A DNA stretch of 64,000 bases from Amycolatopsis sp. WQ 127309 (GTDB lineage: Bacteria; Actinomycetota; Actinomycetes; Mycobacteriales; Pseudonocardiaceae): positions 6,771,001 to 6,835,000 of the forward strand of contig NZ_CP095481.1 in the NCBI RefSeq assembly GCF_023023025.1, written 5' to 3'. Of the stretch, positions 54,731 through 63,581 are shown in pieces; within the stretch, counting starts at the first letter, position 1; each line of letters starts with the position of its first letter. Both the position numbers and the translations under genes were made by a program. The notes under the pieces were generated by a model. That model made no database searches. It worked only from the letters and a program-made list of their open reading frames with translations, and was not told the origin of the DNA.

Positions 54731-57621
54731 CGAAGTCGCCCAAGGCCAGGATCGCCGCCGTCACGGCGCTGCTCCTGGTGCCCGGGGTGCTGAGCGTGGC
54801 CGCGCCGGCCGCCGCTCAAGAACCCGCCCAGCAGGAAACGGCCAGGCCGCACGGCTTGAGCACGCTCGGCGCGCAGGGCTGGCAGGTGCTGACCACCGCG
54901 AGCGTCAAGGACGGCGGGGACAAGGTCTCCACGCCCGGGTACGCCACCCGCGGCTGGCTGCCGGTGCGCCCGGACGACGCCGGCGCGCCCGGCACCGAGA
55001 TCAACGCGCTGGTGCAGAACGGCAAGTGCCCGGACGTCTTCGTCTCGGACAACATGCGCAAGTGCTTCGGGTACGTCACCTCGGTCGGCCCCGTCGTCAC
55101 CAAGCCGTTCTCCGACCCGTGGTGGTACCGCACCGACTTCACCCCGGACTTCCACGCCGGCCAGAGCGCGAAGCTGACCATCCCGGGCATCGTCGGCGAG
55201 GGCGACGTCTGGGTGAACGGCAAGCTGGTGGCGTCGAAGGACATCGTGAGCGGCGCGTACGCCGGGCACACCTTCGACGTCTCGAAGCTGGTGAAGCCGG
55301 GCAAGAACACCCTGGCGATCAAGGTCTACCCGAACGACCCGTCGAAGATGTACACCCTCGACCAGGTCGACTGGGGCCAGATCCCGCCGGACAACAACAC
55401 CGGCATCCAGTTCCCGCCGACCCTGCAGGTGTCCGACGCGCTCACCGGCGACAACGCCCACGTCGTGCAGGCCAACGCGGCCGACCTGTCCAGCTCCTCG
55501 CTGACGGTGAAGGTCGACGTCACCAACAACGCGGCCACCGCGCAGACCGGGGACGTCGCCGCGACGATCACGCCGCCCTCGGGCGCGCCGATCGTCGTCA
55601 AGCAGCGCGCGACGATCCCGGCCAACACCAAGCGGACCGTGACGTTCGCGCCGGTGAAGATCAGCAAGCCGCGCGTGTGGTGGCCGTACTCGATGGGTGA
55701 CCAGCCGCTGTACACGCTGACCACCGCGGTCTCGCAGAACGGGACGCTGTCGACGTCGTCGAAGAGCACCTTCGGCATCCGCACGGTGACCTCGCGGCTG
55801 GTCGGGAAGTCGGTGCCGCTGCCCGAGGGCGCGCGCCAGTTCGCCGTCAACGGCAAGGACTTCGTGTTCCGCGGCGGCGGCTTCGCCCCGGACCTCTTCC
55901 TGCGCTACGACAAGGCCGATACCGCCCACCAGATCGCGCTGATCAAGAACATGGGCCTGTCCGGCGTCCGGCTCGAGGGCCACGACATGCCGCAGGACTT
56001 CTACGACCAGGCCGACCGCGCCGGGCTGCTCGTGATCGGCGGGTTCATCTGCTGTGACGCCTGGCAGCCCGAGGACGCCTCGACGCTGACCGAGCGCGAC
56101 TACCGGATCATGCACGACTCGGCCTACACGATCGGGCAGATGGAGCGGAGCCACCCGAGCGTCTTCAACTACGGCTGGAGCGACAACGAGCCGGTGCCGC
56201 GCCAGGAGAGCGAGACGCTCAAGGCGTTCAAGGAGGCCGACTTCCAGGTGCCGGTGATCGCCTCGGCGGAGTACAAGAGCACGCCGACGCTGGGCAACTC
56301 GGGGGAGAAGGAAGGCCCGTACGACTGGGTCCCGCCGTCGTACTGGTACGACACGTCGCACTTCGACGCGGACGACTCGTCGCGGACCAACGCGGGCGGC
56401 TCGTGGGGCTTCGCGAGCGAGCAGAGCGCCGGGCACACCGTGCCGACGCTCGACTCGATCAAGCGGTTCCTGTCGCCGACCGAGCAGGCGAAGCTGTGGC
56501 AGGACCCGGCGTACAACCAGTACCACGCCAACTTCGAGCCCGGCCACGGCGGCTACGCGTTCGGCACGCTGTACACGCTGGACCAGTCGATCACCCAGCG
56601 GTACGGCAAGTGGAACTCGCTCAAGTCCTATGTGGACCTGGCGAACATCGCGAACTACGAGAACACCCGCTCGCAGTTCGAGTCCTTCCTGCACCACTCG
56701 ACGGACAAGGACAACCCGGCCACCGGCGTCGTCTACTGGCAGCTGAACAAGGGCTGGCCGACGCTGCTGTGGTCGCTCTACAACGACGACGGCGACCAGG
56801 CCGGCGCGTTCTTCGGCGCCAAGAAGGCCAACAAGCCGCTGCACGCGATCTACGGCTACGACAACGGGTCCGTCACCCTGGACAACCTGGGCGCCGGTAC
56901 GCAGTCCGGGCTGTCGGTGCAGGCTCGTGTGCTCGACACCGCGGGCAAGGTGCTGGACGACCAGACGGCGTCCGGGCTCTCGCTGGGCTCGCAGGGCGTC
57001 AAGACCGGCGTCCTCAAGCCGAAGGTGCCCGCCGAGACGAAGGCGCCGGCTCCCGCGAAGGTGTACTTCGTCGAGCTGCAGGTGAAGCAGGGCGGCAAGG
57101 TCGTCGACCGGAACGTCTACTGGCTCTCCACGCAGAAGGACGTCGTCGACTGGGGCAAGACGCTCGGCAACCCGCAGGCCACGCTGTCGCAGTACAGCAA
57201 CCTGCAGGCGCTGCAGGACCTGCCGAAGTCGCAGGTCAGTGCCGTCGCCTCGACGAAGCCGGGACGCGGGCCGGACGGCGACGACACCGTCACCACGGTC
57301 ACCGTCACCAACACGTCGAAGACCCCGGCGGTCGGGTTCTTCCTGCGGGCCGACGTCCGCCGCGGCACGCCGGACGGGCACGAGGCCGGCGGTGACAACC
57401 AGCTCGCGGCCGCGACCTGGGACGACAACGACATCACGCTGTGGCCGGGCCAGTCGCAGACGCTGACCGTCACCTACAAGGCGTCGGACCTGCGTGGCGC
57501 CGCGCCGGTGATCAGCGTCGACGGGTTCAACACCGGCCGGATCGTGGTGGGGGCGGCCGGCGGGCACGGCCACCACGGGGACGCGGCGGTGCCGCCGCAG
57601 ATCGAGGGGACCAGGGAGTGA
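54727..57621 (+). CDS. Secreted GH2 exo-beta-D-glucosaminidase, CsxA-like
   Basis: A 964-residue glycoside hydrolase family 2 protein closely resembling CsxA of Amycolatopsis orientalis, which removes glucosamine from the non-reducing end of chitosan. Signal peptide residues 1-31 (AAVTALLLVPGVLSVAAPAAAQ). The sugar-binding and Ig-like domains contain PWWYRTDF, DVWVNGKLVASKD and PRVWWPYSMGDQPLY. The catalytic domain has RGGGFAPDLFLRYD and RLEGHDMP; the acid/base Asp lies in WSDNEP (D486) and the nucleophile Glu in FASEQSAG (E565), matching D469 and E541 of CsxA. C-terminal beta domains follow to 964, somewhat shorter than CsxA. It overlaps the genes on both sides. Activity on other beta-linked sugars cannot be excluded. 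Confidence 0.88.
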   Translation: MTKSPKARIAAVTALLLVPGVLSVAAPAAAQEPAQQETARPHGLSTLGAQGWQVLTTASVKDGGDKVSTPGYATRGWLPVRPDDAGAPGTEINALVQNGKCPDVFVSDNMRKCFGYVTSVGPVVTKPFSDPWWYRTDFTPDFHAGQSAKLTIPGIVGEGDVWVNGKLVASKDIVSGAYAGHTFDVSKLVKPGKNTLAIKVYPNDPSKMYTLDQVDWGQIPPDNNTGIQFPPTLQVSDALTGDNAHVVQANAADLSSSSLTVKVDVTNNAATAQTGDVAATITPPSGAPIVVKQRATIPANTKRTVTFAPVKISKPRVWWPYSMGDQPLYTLTTAVSQNGTLSTSSKSTFGIRTVTSRLVGKSVPLPEGARQFAVNGKDFVFRGGGFAPDLFLRYDKADTAHQIALIKNMGLSGVRLEGHDMPQDFYDQADRAGLLVIGGFICCDAWQPEDASTLTERDYRIMHDSAYTIGQMERSHPSVFNYGWSDNEPVPRQESETLKAFKEADFQVPVIASAEYKSTPTLGNSGEKEGPYDWVPPSYWYDTSHFDADDSSRTNAGGSWGFASEQSAGHTVPTLDSIKRFLSPTEQAKLWQDPAYNQYHANFEPGHGGYAFGTLYTLDQSITQRYGKWNSLKSYVDLANIANYENTRSQFESFLHHSTDKDNPATGVVYWQLNKGWPTLLWSLYNDDGDQAGAFFGAKKANKPLHAIYGYDNGSVTLDNLGAGTQSGLSVQARVLDTAGKVLDDQTASGLSLGSQGVKTGVLKPKVPAETKAPAPAKVYFVELQVKQGGKVVDRNVYWLSTQKDVVDWGKTLGNPQATLSQYSNLQALQDLPKSQVSAVASTKPGRGPDGDDTVTTVTVTNTSKTPAVGFFLRADVRRGTPDGHEAGGDNQLAAATWDDNDITLWPGQSQTLTVTYKASDLRGAAPVISVDGFNTGRIVVGAAGGHGHHGDAAVPPQIEGTRE

Positions 57622-58511
57622 CAAGGGAACGGATTCTCGGGATCGACTTCGGCGGCACGAAAGTGGCGCTGGGGCTCGCCGACGGCGACGGGGACCTGCT
57701 GGCCACGTGCCGGCTGGACACCGACGCGCAGGCGGGAGCCGATCAGGTGGTCGTGCGGGCGCTCGCCGGGGCTCGTTCGCTCCTGACCGAGGCGGGCGCC
57801 GTACCTGTCGCGATCGGCGTCGTCAGTCCGGGGATCGTGCTGCCGGACCGGATCCTGCTCGCGCCGAACGTGCCGGGCTGGGAGCAGCTGCACCTGGCGG
57901 AACTGGTGGCGGCGGAGTTCCCGGACGTGCCGATCTCGGTCGGGACCGACGCGAAGGCGGCGGCACTCGCGGAATGGCGGTGGGGCGCGCTGGCCGGGAC
58001 CGATCCGGCCGTGTTCCTCTCGCTGGGCACCGGTATCGCCGCGGCGGTACTGGTCGGCGGCCGGTTGCTGACCGGCGCCAACGGAGCTGCGGGTGAGATC
58101 GGGTACAACCTGCTCTCACCGCAGGACACCGAGGGTTTCGCCAGCGGAGCGGCGCCGCTGGAAGAAGCCGTCGGTGGGCGTGGGCTGGGCGGCCGGGCGA
58201 GCAGTCTGCTCGGCCGCCCGGTCACCGCGGGCGAGCTGTTCGCCCTCGCCGAGGAGAACGCCGAGGCCAAGGAACTGGTGACCGCGGCGCTCGACGAGCT
58301 GTCGATGCACGTGGCCAACCTCGCGCTGGCCCTGGACCCCCAGCGCATCGCGGTGGGCGGCGGCCTGGTCCGCTCGGCCGACGTGCTGTTGCCGGCACTG
58401 GCGTCCCGGCTCGCGTCCGCGGTCCCGTTCCCCCCGGAACTGGTGGCGGCCCGCTTCGACCAGGACGCGGCACTGCTGGGCGCGATCGCCCTGGCCCTGG
58501 GGGATCAGTAA
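57618..58511 (+). CDS. ROK-family sugar kinase
   Basis: A 297-residue ROK kinase with ILGIDFGGTKVALGLADGDG (ATP phosphate loop), VSPGIVLPDRI, VGTDAKAAALAEWRWG (catalytic Asp), LGTGIAAAVLVGGRLLTGANGAAGEIGYNL and VGGGLVRS. The zinc motif CxCGxxGCxE is missing (FASGAAPLEEAVG in its place). It starts at GTG 57618 inside the GH2 stop. Together with the exo-glucosaminidase it would phosphorylate the released glucosamine, N-acetylglucosamine or glucose in the cytosol. A perfect hairpin ends the operon. Confidence 0.88.
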   Translation: MTRERILGIDFGGTKVALGLADGDGDLLATCRLDTDAQAGADQVVVRALAGARSLLTEAGAVPVAIGVVSPGIVLPDRILLAPNVPGWEQLHLAELVAAEFPDVPISVGTDAKAAALAEWRWGALAGTDPAVFLSLGTGIAAAVLVGGRLLTGANGAAGEIGYNLLSPQDTEGFASGAAPLEEAVGGRGLGGRASSLLGRPVTAGELFALAEENAEAKELVTAALDELSMHVANLALALDPQRIAVGGGLVRSADVLLPALASRLASAVPFPPELVAARFDQDAALLGAIALALGDQ

Positions 58512-58513
58512 CG

Positions 58514-58556
58514 ACCGGGTGGCGTGCCGGTGCCCCGACCCGGCACGCCACCCGGT
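58514..58556. terminator. Bidirectional terminator hairpin
   Basis: Perfect 17-base arms (58514-58530 and 58540-58556; ACCGGGTGGCGTGCCGG and complement) with a 9-base loop, 2 bases after the kinase stop and between convergent genes. It ends the GH2 operon and, read from the other side, the MFS gene. Confidence 0.8.
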
Positions 58557-58613
58557 ATCAACCCCTGATCGTGCTCGCCGGCCACGGCAGACCTTCCGGG
58601 CCGGCATGCGGCG

Positions 58614-59819
58614 TCAGGCTTCGGCGGCGGCCAGTTCGGTGCGGCGGAAGGCTTCCGGCGACAGCTGGAACCACACGAGGACCGCGCTCACCGCCTGGAT
58701 CGCCGCGACCATCACCCACACCCCGCGCAGGCTCCAGTGGGCCGCGACCAAACCGCCGGTCAACGCGCCCAGCGGCGTCAGGCCCCAGGCCAGCGCGCGG
58801 TGGCTCGTCAGCACCCGGCCCAGCAGCGGGGCCGGCGTGAAACGCTGGCGGCTCGACTGCGAACAGACGTTCCAGACCAGCACCGTCGAGGTCATGAAGA
58901 CCAGCACCGCCCCGATCAGCGGCGGCCACGGCGGCAGCACGGCCAGCAGCAGCGGCGACACCGCGCCCAGGCCCTGCGCGAGCCGCATCGACCACGAGTA
59001 GCCGAGCCGGTCGACGATCCGCTGCACCACGAACGACGACAGCACCCAGCCGACCGCGAGACACGCCAGCAGCAGGCCGTACCCGACCGAGCCGACGTGC
59101 AGGATCTGCGTCGCGTACAGCACCAGCATGGAACTGCTCGCGCTCGCGGCGAACGAGCCCAGCGCGACGTTGATCGTGATCGACCGCAGCAGCGGCGTCC
59201 GGACCAGGTGGGTGAGCCCGGCCGAGAGGTCACGCAGCGGGTGCGTCCGCGCGGCGACGATCGACTCGGACGGGATCCGCCGCGCCAGCACCAGCGCGAC
59301 CAGCGCGAACGCGGCGGCCAGCCACGCGGGGGCCCCGGTGCCGACGGCGATCAGGAACCCGGTCGCCGGCGGCACGATGAACTGCACCACGCCCCGGTCG
59401 ATCACCGTCAGCCGCGCGTTGGCGTGGGCCAGCCGGTCCGGCGCGACCAGTTCGGGCACGAGCGCGCCGCTCGCGCCGTCGCCGAGCACCTGCGCGGAGG
59501 TGATGACGAACGCGATGACGAGCAGCGCGGGCAGCGTCAGCGCCCCGGCCGTGGTGATCGCGCCCAGCACCAGCGCGGTCCCGACCTGCACGGCGTACGC
59601 CCAGGCGAGCACGGTCGTCCGCCGCACGCGGTCGATGAGCACCCCGGCGAACAGCGACAACAGCAGCCACGGCGCCTGCCCGAAGACGTTGACCAGCGAC
59701 ACCTCGCGCGGATCGGTGGTGATCGACACGGCCAGCAGGGGCAGCGCCGCCAGCAGGAGTCCCTCACAGGCCGAACCGGACACCGCGACGGCCTGCAGCC
59801 GCACCCATCTGCTGGTCAT
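58614..59819 (-). CDS. MFS exporter, EntS/MFS_3-like
   Basis: A 401-residue transporter with about twelve hydrophobic segments, of the MFS_3 type that includes the enterobactin exporter EntS and many macrolide/siderophore exporters. Motif A reads LFAGVLIDRVRRTTVLAWAYA, and GDGASGALVPELVAPDRLAHANARL is a family hallmark. ATG 59819 (MTSRWVRLQ) is preferred over the longer frame from 59855 since it has AAGG 8 bases upstream. An inverted repeat lies immediately before the start. The exported compound is unknown. Confidence 0.83.
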   Translation of the reverse strand: MTSRWVRLQAVAVSGSACEGLLLAALPLLAVSITTDPREVSLVNVFGQAPWLLLSLFAGVLIDRVRRTTVLAWAYAVQVGTALVLGAITTAGALTLPALLVIAFVITSAQVLGDGASGALVPELVAPDRLAHANARLTVIDRGVVQFIVPPATGFLIAVGTGAPAWLAAAFALVALVLARRIPSESIVAARTHPLRDLSAGLTHLVRTPLLRSITINVALGSFAASASSSMLVLYATQILHVGSVGYGLLLACLAVGWVLSSFVVQRIVDRLGYSWSMRLAQGLGAVSPLLLAVLPPWPPLIGAVLVFMTSTVLVWNVCSQSSRQRFTPAPLLGRVLTSHRALAWGLTPLGALTGGLVAAHWSLRGVWVMVAAIQAVSAVLVWFQLSPEAFRRTELAAAEA

Positions 59820-59842
59820 GATCGTTACCTTGCCTAACGATC
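59820..59842 (-). promoter_or_regulatory. Inverted repeat over the MFS ribosome site
   Basis: GATCGTTA-N7-TAACGATC (8-base arms) begins at the base next to the MFS start codon. The loop holds most of the AAGG ribosome site. It could be a repressor operator or a small hairpin limiting translation. On the minus strand it contains TTAGGCAAGG, only partly like an iron-box half site. Confidence 0.5.
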
Positions 59843-59872
59843 GAGCCCAGCCCAAGCGATTTACGCTCTAGG

Positions 59873-60725
59873 GTGATCAGCGTGGATCAGCTCCAGGTGC
59901 CGTCGCCGCTGGTCGAGCTGGCCGAACCCGGCCTCGGCGTGCGCGTCTTCCTCAAGCGCGACGACCTGATCCACCCCCGAGCTGCCCGGCAACAAGTGGC
60001 GCAAGCTCAAGCACAACCTCCGCGACGCGGCGGGCGCGAAGAGGCTGCTGACGTTCGGCGGCGCCTACTCCAACCACCTGCTCGCCACGGCCGCCGCCGG
60101 GCACCACTTCGGCTTCGAGACGGTCGGCGTCGTGCGCGGCGAGGAGCACCGGCCGCTCAACGACGTCCTGCGCGCGGCCGTCGCCCACGGCATGGCGCTG
60201 ACCTATCTCGACCGCACGGCGTACCGCGCGAAGACCGAGGCGCTTCCCGCCCTACGCCGCGAGTGGGGCGAGTTCTTCCTCATCCCGGAAGGCGGCGCGA
60301 ACCCGGCGGGCGTGCGCGGCTGCGCGGAGCTGGTCGCCGAGATCGACGTCCCGTTCGACGTCGTCGCCTGCTCGTGCGGCACCGGCGCGACGCTGGCCGG
60401 GATCGCCGCCGCCCTCGCACCCGGGCAGCGCGCCCTCGGCTTCTCCGCGCTCAAAGGCGGCTTCCTCGACGCCGACGTCACGCGCCTGCAGACCGAGACG
60501 TACGGGGGCCGTCGCGGGGACTGGTCGATCGACGCGGACTTCGCCTTCGGCGGCTTCGCCCGCCGCACCCCGGACCTCGACGCGTTCATCGACGGTTTCG
60601 AGGCCCGGCACGGCCTTCGGCTCAACTGGGTCTACGAAGCGAAGATGATGTACGGCCTCTTGGAGCGGATCCGCCGTGGCGGCTTCGCGCCCGGGACGAC
60701 GATCGTGGCCGTCGTCGCCGGGTAG
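59873..60725 (+). pseudogene. Frameshifted D-cysteine desulfhydrase/ACC deaminase-like PLP gene
   Basis: The start frame (GTG 59873) reads SPLVELAEPGLGVRVFLKRDDLIHP and is then nonsense; the sense continues one frame over as ELPGNKWRKLKHNLRDAAGAK, LTFGGAYSNHLLATAAAGHHFG, EGGANPAGVRGCAEL and CSCGTGATLAGIAAAL to a stop at 60725. Joined, this is a PLP-dependent protein of the D-cysteine desulfhydrase/1-aminocyclopropane-1-carboxylate deaminase family of normal length (about 284 residues), with the PLP lysine in GNKWRK just after the break. The shift is one extra base in a run of five C (59974-59978). TACGCT at 59862-59867 would suit a leaderless transcript. A sequencing error is at least as likely as a real lesion. 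Confidence 0.75.
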
Positions 60726-60726
60726 G

Positions 60727-61722
60727 TCAGCGGCGCACCCGGGTCGACTCGCGGACGACCAGCTCCGGGGTGAACACCACGGCCTGGCGTTCCGTCTTCG
60801 TGTCCGCCGTCTCGGCCAGCAGCAGCTCCGCCGCGGTGCGCCCGAGCCGTTGCGCCGGCTGCCGGACCGACGTCAGCGGGACCGCCGCCGCGCCCGCGAA
60901 CTCGATGTCGTCGTAGCCGACGATCGCCATCTCCTCCGGGACGCGCACGCCCGCGCCCACCATCGCCTGCAGCACGCCCAGCGCGAGCAAGTCGTTGGCG
61001 CAGAACACCGCCGTCGGCCGGGGACTCATGCCGAGCAGCCGGGAACCCGCGTCGCGCCCCGATGCGACGTCCAGGCCGAGCCCCTCCAGCACCGTCAGCT
61101 CCGCCGCCGAGCTCCCCAGCACCGAGTGGACGCCCTGCTCGCGGTCGCGGCACTGGGCGAGGATGGCCGGGCCGTTGACGAACGCGATCCGCTCGTGGCC
61201 GGTCTCCAGCAGGTGCCGGGCGCCGAGCGCGCCGCCGGCGATGTCGTCCACCGCCACCGAACTCGCTTCGGACGTCGGGGCCTTGCGGTCGACGAAGACG
61301 TACGGCGTGCCACTGCGCCGGAACGCGTGCAGCGCCTCGCTCGTCGCCCCGACCGGGCTCAGCAGCACCCCGCGGACCCGCTGCTCGGCGAACATCGCCA
61401 GGTACGACGCTTCGAGGTCGGAGCGCTGCCCGCTGTTGCAGGTGATGATGTTGAGGCCTTCGGCGTGCGCGGCCTGCTCGGCGCCGCGGGCTACGTCGAC
61501 GAAGAACGGGTTTCCGAGGTCCAGCACCAGCAGCCCCATGATCCGGCTGCTGCCGGCGCGCAGCTGCCGCGCGGACTCGTCGCGGACGTAGCCGAGCTCT
61601 TCGATGACCGAGAGCACCCGGTTGCGGGTGGCGGTCGCGACCACGTGCGGCCGGTTGACCACATTGGACACCGTGCCGATCGAGACGCCCGCCTGCCTGG
61701 CGACGTCCTTGATGCCGACCAC
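60727..61722 (-). CDS. LacI-family transcriptional regulator
   Basis: A 331-residue repressor: N-terminal HTH and hinge (IKDVARQAGVSIGTVSNVVNRPHVVATATRNRVLSVIEELGY region) and a periplasmic-binding-protein-like sugar domain (MGLLVLDLGNPFFVDVARGAEQ, VFCANDLLALGVLQAM, VGYDDIEFAGAAAVPLTSVRQP). The start is GTG 61722 after GAGGGGG; a far longer upstream frame runs antisense through the PNGase gene and is false. It is divergent from the PNGase-like gene, with a perfect LacI operator between them, so that gene and itself are its likely targets. Confidence 0.92.
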   Translation of the reverse strand: MVGIKDVARQAGVSIGTVSNVVNRPHVVATATRNRVLSVIEELGYVRDESARQLRAGSSRIMGLLVLDLGNPFFVDVARGAEQAAHAEGLNIITCNSGQRSDLEASYLAMFAEQRVRGVLLSPVGATSEALHAFRRSGTPYVFVDRKAPTSEASSVAVDDIAGGALGARHLLETGHERIAFVNGPAILAQCRDREQGVHSVLGSSAAELTVLEGLGLDVASGRDAGSRLLGMSPRPTAVFCANDLLALGVLQAMVGAGVRVPEEMAIVGYDDIEFAGAAAVPLTSVRQPAQRLGRTAAELLLAETADTKTERQAVVFTPELVVRESTRVRR

Positions 61723-61763
61723 CGCACCCCCTCGCTGAGAAAGGGTCAGCCTAGCACGCGGAT

Positions 61764-61775
61764 GAAACGTTTCAG
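61764..61775. promoter_or_regulatory. LacI-family operator TGAAACGTTTCA
   Basis: A perfect 12-base palindrome with central CG, typical of LacI-family sites, 42 bases upstream of the LacI start and about 90 bases upstream of the divergent secreted amidase gene. It fits autoregulation plus control of the amidase. Confidence 0.85.
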
Positions 61776-61866
61776 CGAATGTCTCACCCCGGTCATTTCC
61801 CACCGTTCGTCGCATGATCGCGGTACTAGGATTCGTCTCGCGTTCCTGCCACTGGGAGGAGTCCGG

Positions 61867-63528
61867 GTGCGGATCTTCACGATCGTCCTGTCGCTGGTGC
61901 TGATGACCGGGGTGTCGGGGGCGGTCGCCTCGGCCGACCCCGTTCTCGAACACGACACCGACGATCCCGTGCTGGCGGCGCCCGCGGTGACGCGGCCGGA
62001 CACGCAGCACTGCACCGTCACGCTCGCCGACGCCTTCCGCTCCAACGCCGCCGACGGCACCTCGCAGTTCTACCAAGGCACCCTCACACCGCCGAAGGCG
62101 TGTGCCGGGCCGTGGGCGAAGGTCGTCATGGACCAGACCGTCACCGTCAGCGGGCGGCAGTACGACCGGATCGGCGACCTGAAGATCGGCGACGCCGAGG
62201 TCTGGTGGGGGACCACCGAAGAACCCAGCGGCGAGGGCAACCGGCCGATCACCTACCACTTCGACAAGGACCTCACGCCGTACGCAGCGCTGCTGCGCAC
62301 CCCGCAGCCCTTCCGCGGCGGCATCGAGAACTTCACCTCCGACGTCTACACCGGCGTCTACGCCCAGACCGTGACACTCACCTACTACCGCGCCGACCGG
62401 TTGCACCCGGCTCCCGACGTCGCCGACCACGTCGCCGGGATGGGCCACGCCGACGCGACCCCCGCGGCGCCGACCGTCCACTTCACGGCGAAGGACCTGC
62501 CGCGCAACATCACCCGTGCGCAGCTCGAGGTGACGCTCGAAGGTCACGCCTGCGACGAGCAGTGGTTCGACGACGTCCCGGACGAGGTCTCGGCGAAGTA
62601 CCCGGCCGCCGGGATGTGCGGCCACGGGCCCTACCGCGAGGCGAACTTCGCGATCGACGGGACGGCCGCCGGCTCGGCGTTCACCTTCCCGCACATCTAC
62701 TCCGGTGGCATCGTCCCGCAGCTGTGGCGGCCGATCGTGGCGATCGACACGTTCAGCCTGCACGCCGAGACGTACGACGTGACGCCGTTCGTGGGCAAGC
62801 TCGTCGACGGCGGCGCGCACGACCTGTCGTTCACCGTGCCGGACATCGGCGGCGAGTGGACGGTCGTGCCCACCCTGCTGCTCTACACCGACGACCACGC
62901 CGCGCGGACGTCCGGCGCGCTCACCCAGGACGACGTCGCGGCGGCGCCGGTCCGGCAGACGACGGTGAAGGACATCGCCGGCGGCGTCAACGCGACGGTC
63001 ACGGCGAAGCGCCACGACGTCACCGCGGGCTACGTCGACACGTCGGCGGGGCGCGTCTACACCCGCGTCGAGCGCACCCGTGACTACCGCAACAGCGACG
63101 ACGTCACCGGCGGCGGCTTCACCCAGCACGTCGTCCAGGCCGACGCGGGCCAGCAGACCTCGACGTCCACTGTGGACGGCCGGGTGCGGACGGCGGACCG
63201 GCACACCTGGTCCTACCCGCTGACCACCGACGCCACCGCGAACATCACCGACGACCAGAACCTGCGGATCTCCGGCGCCGCCGAGATGACCAAGATCCTC
63301 GGCGACCTGACCGGCGACGGCCGGTCGTGGCGCCCGGTGCGGGCGTCGCGGGAGTGGCTGTCCGCGTCCGGCGTGCTGGCGCGCACGAACGGCGTCAACA
63401 CCGAAGCGGACGGGAAGTCGCGGACGCTCTACACCGGGGCCGACGACGCGGGCCGGCCGTACCTCCACTACATCGCGAGTGAGCACGGGCTGATCACCGA
63501 AAACCGGGAGCTACCGCCGCGAAGGTGA
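61867..63528 (+). CDS. Secreted PNGase A-like N-glycan amidase
   Basis: A 553-residue protein of the peptide-N4-(N-acetyl-glucosaminyl)asparagine amidase A family, which removes N-glycans from glycoproteins. Signal peptide residues 1-23 (MRIFTIVLSLVLMTGVSGAV). Family features: DLKIGDAEVWWGTTEEPSGE, YHFDKDLTPYAALL, IENFTSDVYTGVYAQTVTLTYY, EVTLEGHACDEQWFDDVP, and REANFAIDG with later FPHIYSGGIVPQLWRPIVAI. GTG 61867 follows GGGAGGAG. It lies divergent from a LacI regulator and shares its operator. Family members occur in plants, fungi and actinobacteria; the substrate here is inferred from the family. Confidence 0.83.
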   Translation: MRIFTIVLSLVLMTGVSGAVASADPVLEHDTDDPVLAAPAVTRPDTQHCTVTLADAFRSNAADGTSQFYQGTLTPPKACAGPWAKVVMDQTVTVSGRQYDRIGDLKIGDAEVWWGTTEEPSGEGNRPITYHFDKDLTPYAALLRTPQPFRGGIENFTSDVYTGVYAQTVTLTYYRADRLHPAPDVADHVAGMGHADATPAAPTVHFTAKDLPRNITRAQLEVTLEGHACDEQWFDDVPDEVSAKYPAAGMCGHGPYREANFAIDGTAAGSAFTFPHIYSGGIVPQLWRPIVAIDTFSLHAETYDVTPFVGKLVDGGAHDLSFTVPDIGGEWTVVPTLLLYTDDHAARTSGALTQDDVAAAPVRQTTVKDIAGGVNATVTAKRHDVTAGYVDTSAGRVYTRVERTRDYRNSDDVTGGGFTQHVVQADAGQQTSTSTVDGRVRTADRHTWSYPLTTDATANITDDQNLRISGAAEMTKILGDLTGDGRSWRPVRASREWLSASGVLARTNGVNTEADGKSRTLYTGADDAGRPYLHYIASEHGLITENRELPPRR

Positions 63529-63581
63529 ACCCCGTCTCGCTGCCGCTCACCCGATCGGGCTAGTGGGGTACTGTCGGAGAC

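Noticed and set aside
59820..59842. Iron-box (DtxR/IdeR) site before the MFS exporter
   Set aside because: Only the left half TTAGGCAAGG fits; the right half is out of phase, so the simple inverted repeat is the safer description.
62611..62640. GMCGHGPY, reminiscent of the mycofactocin precursor core
   Set aside because: It is internal to the PNGase-like protein, lacks the VY end and is far from the mft genes.
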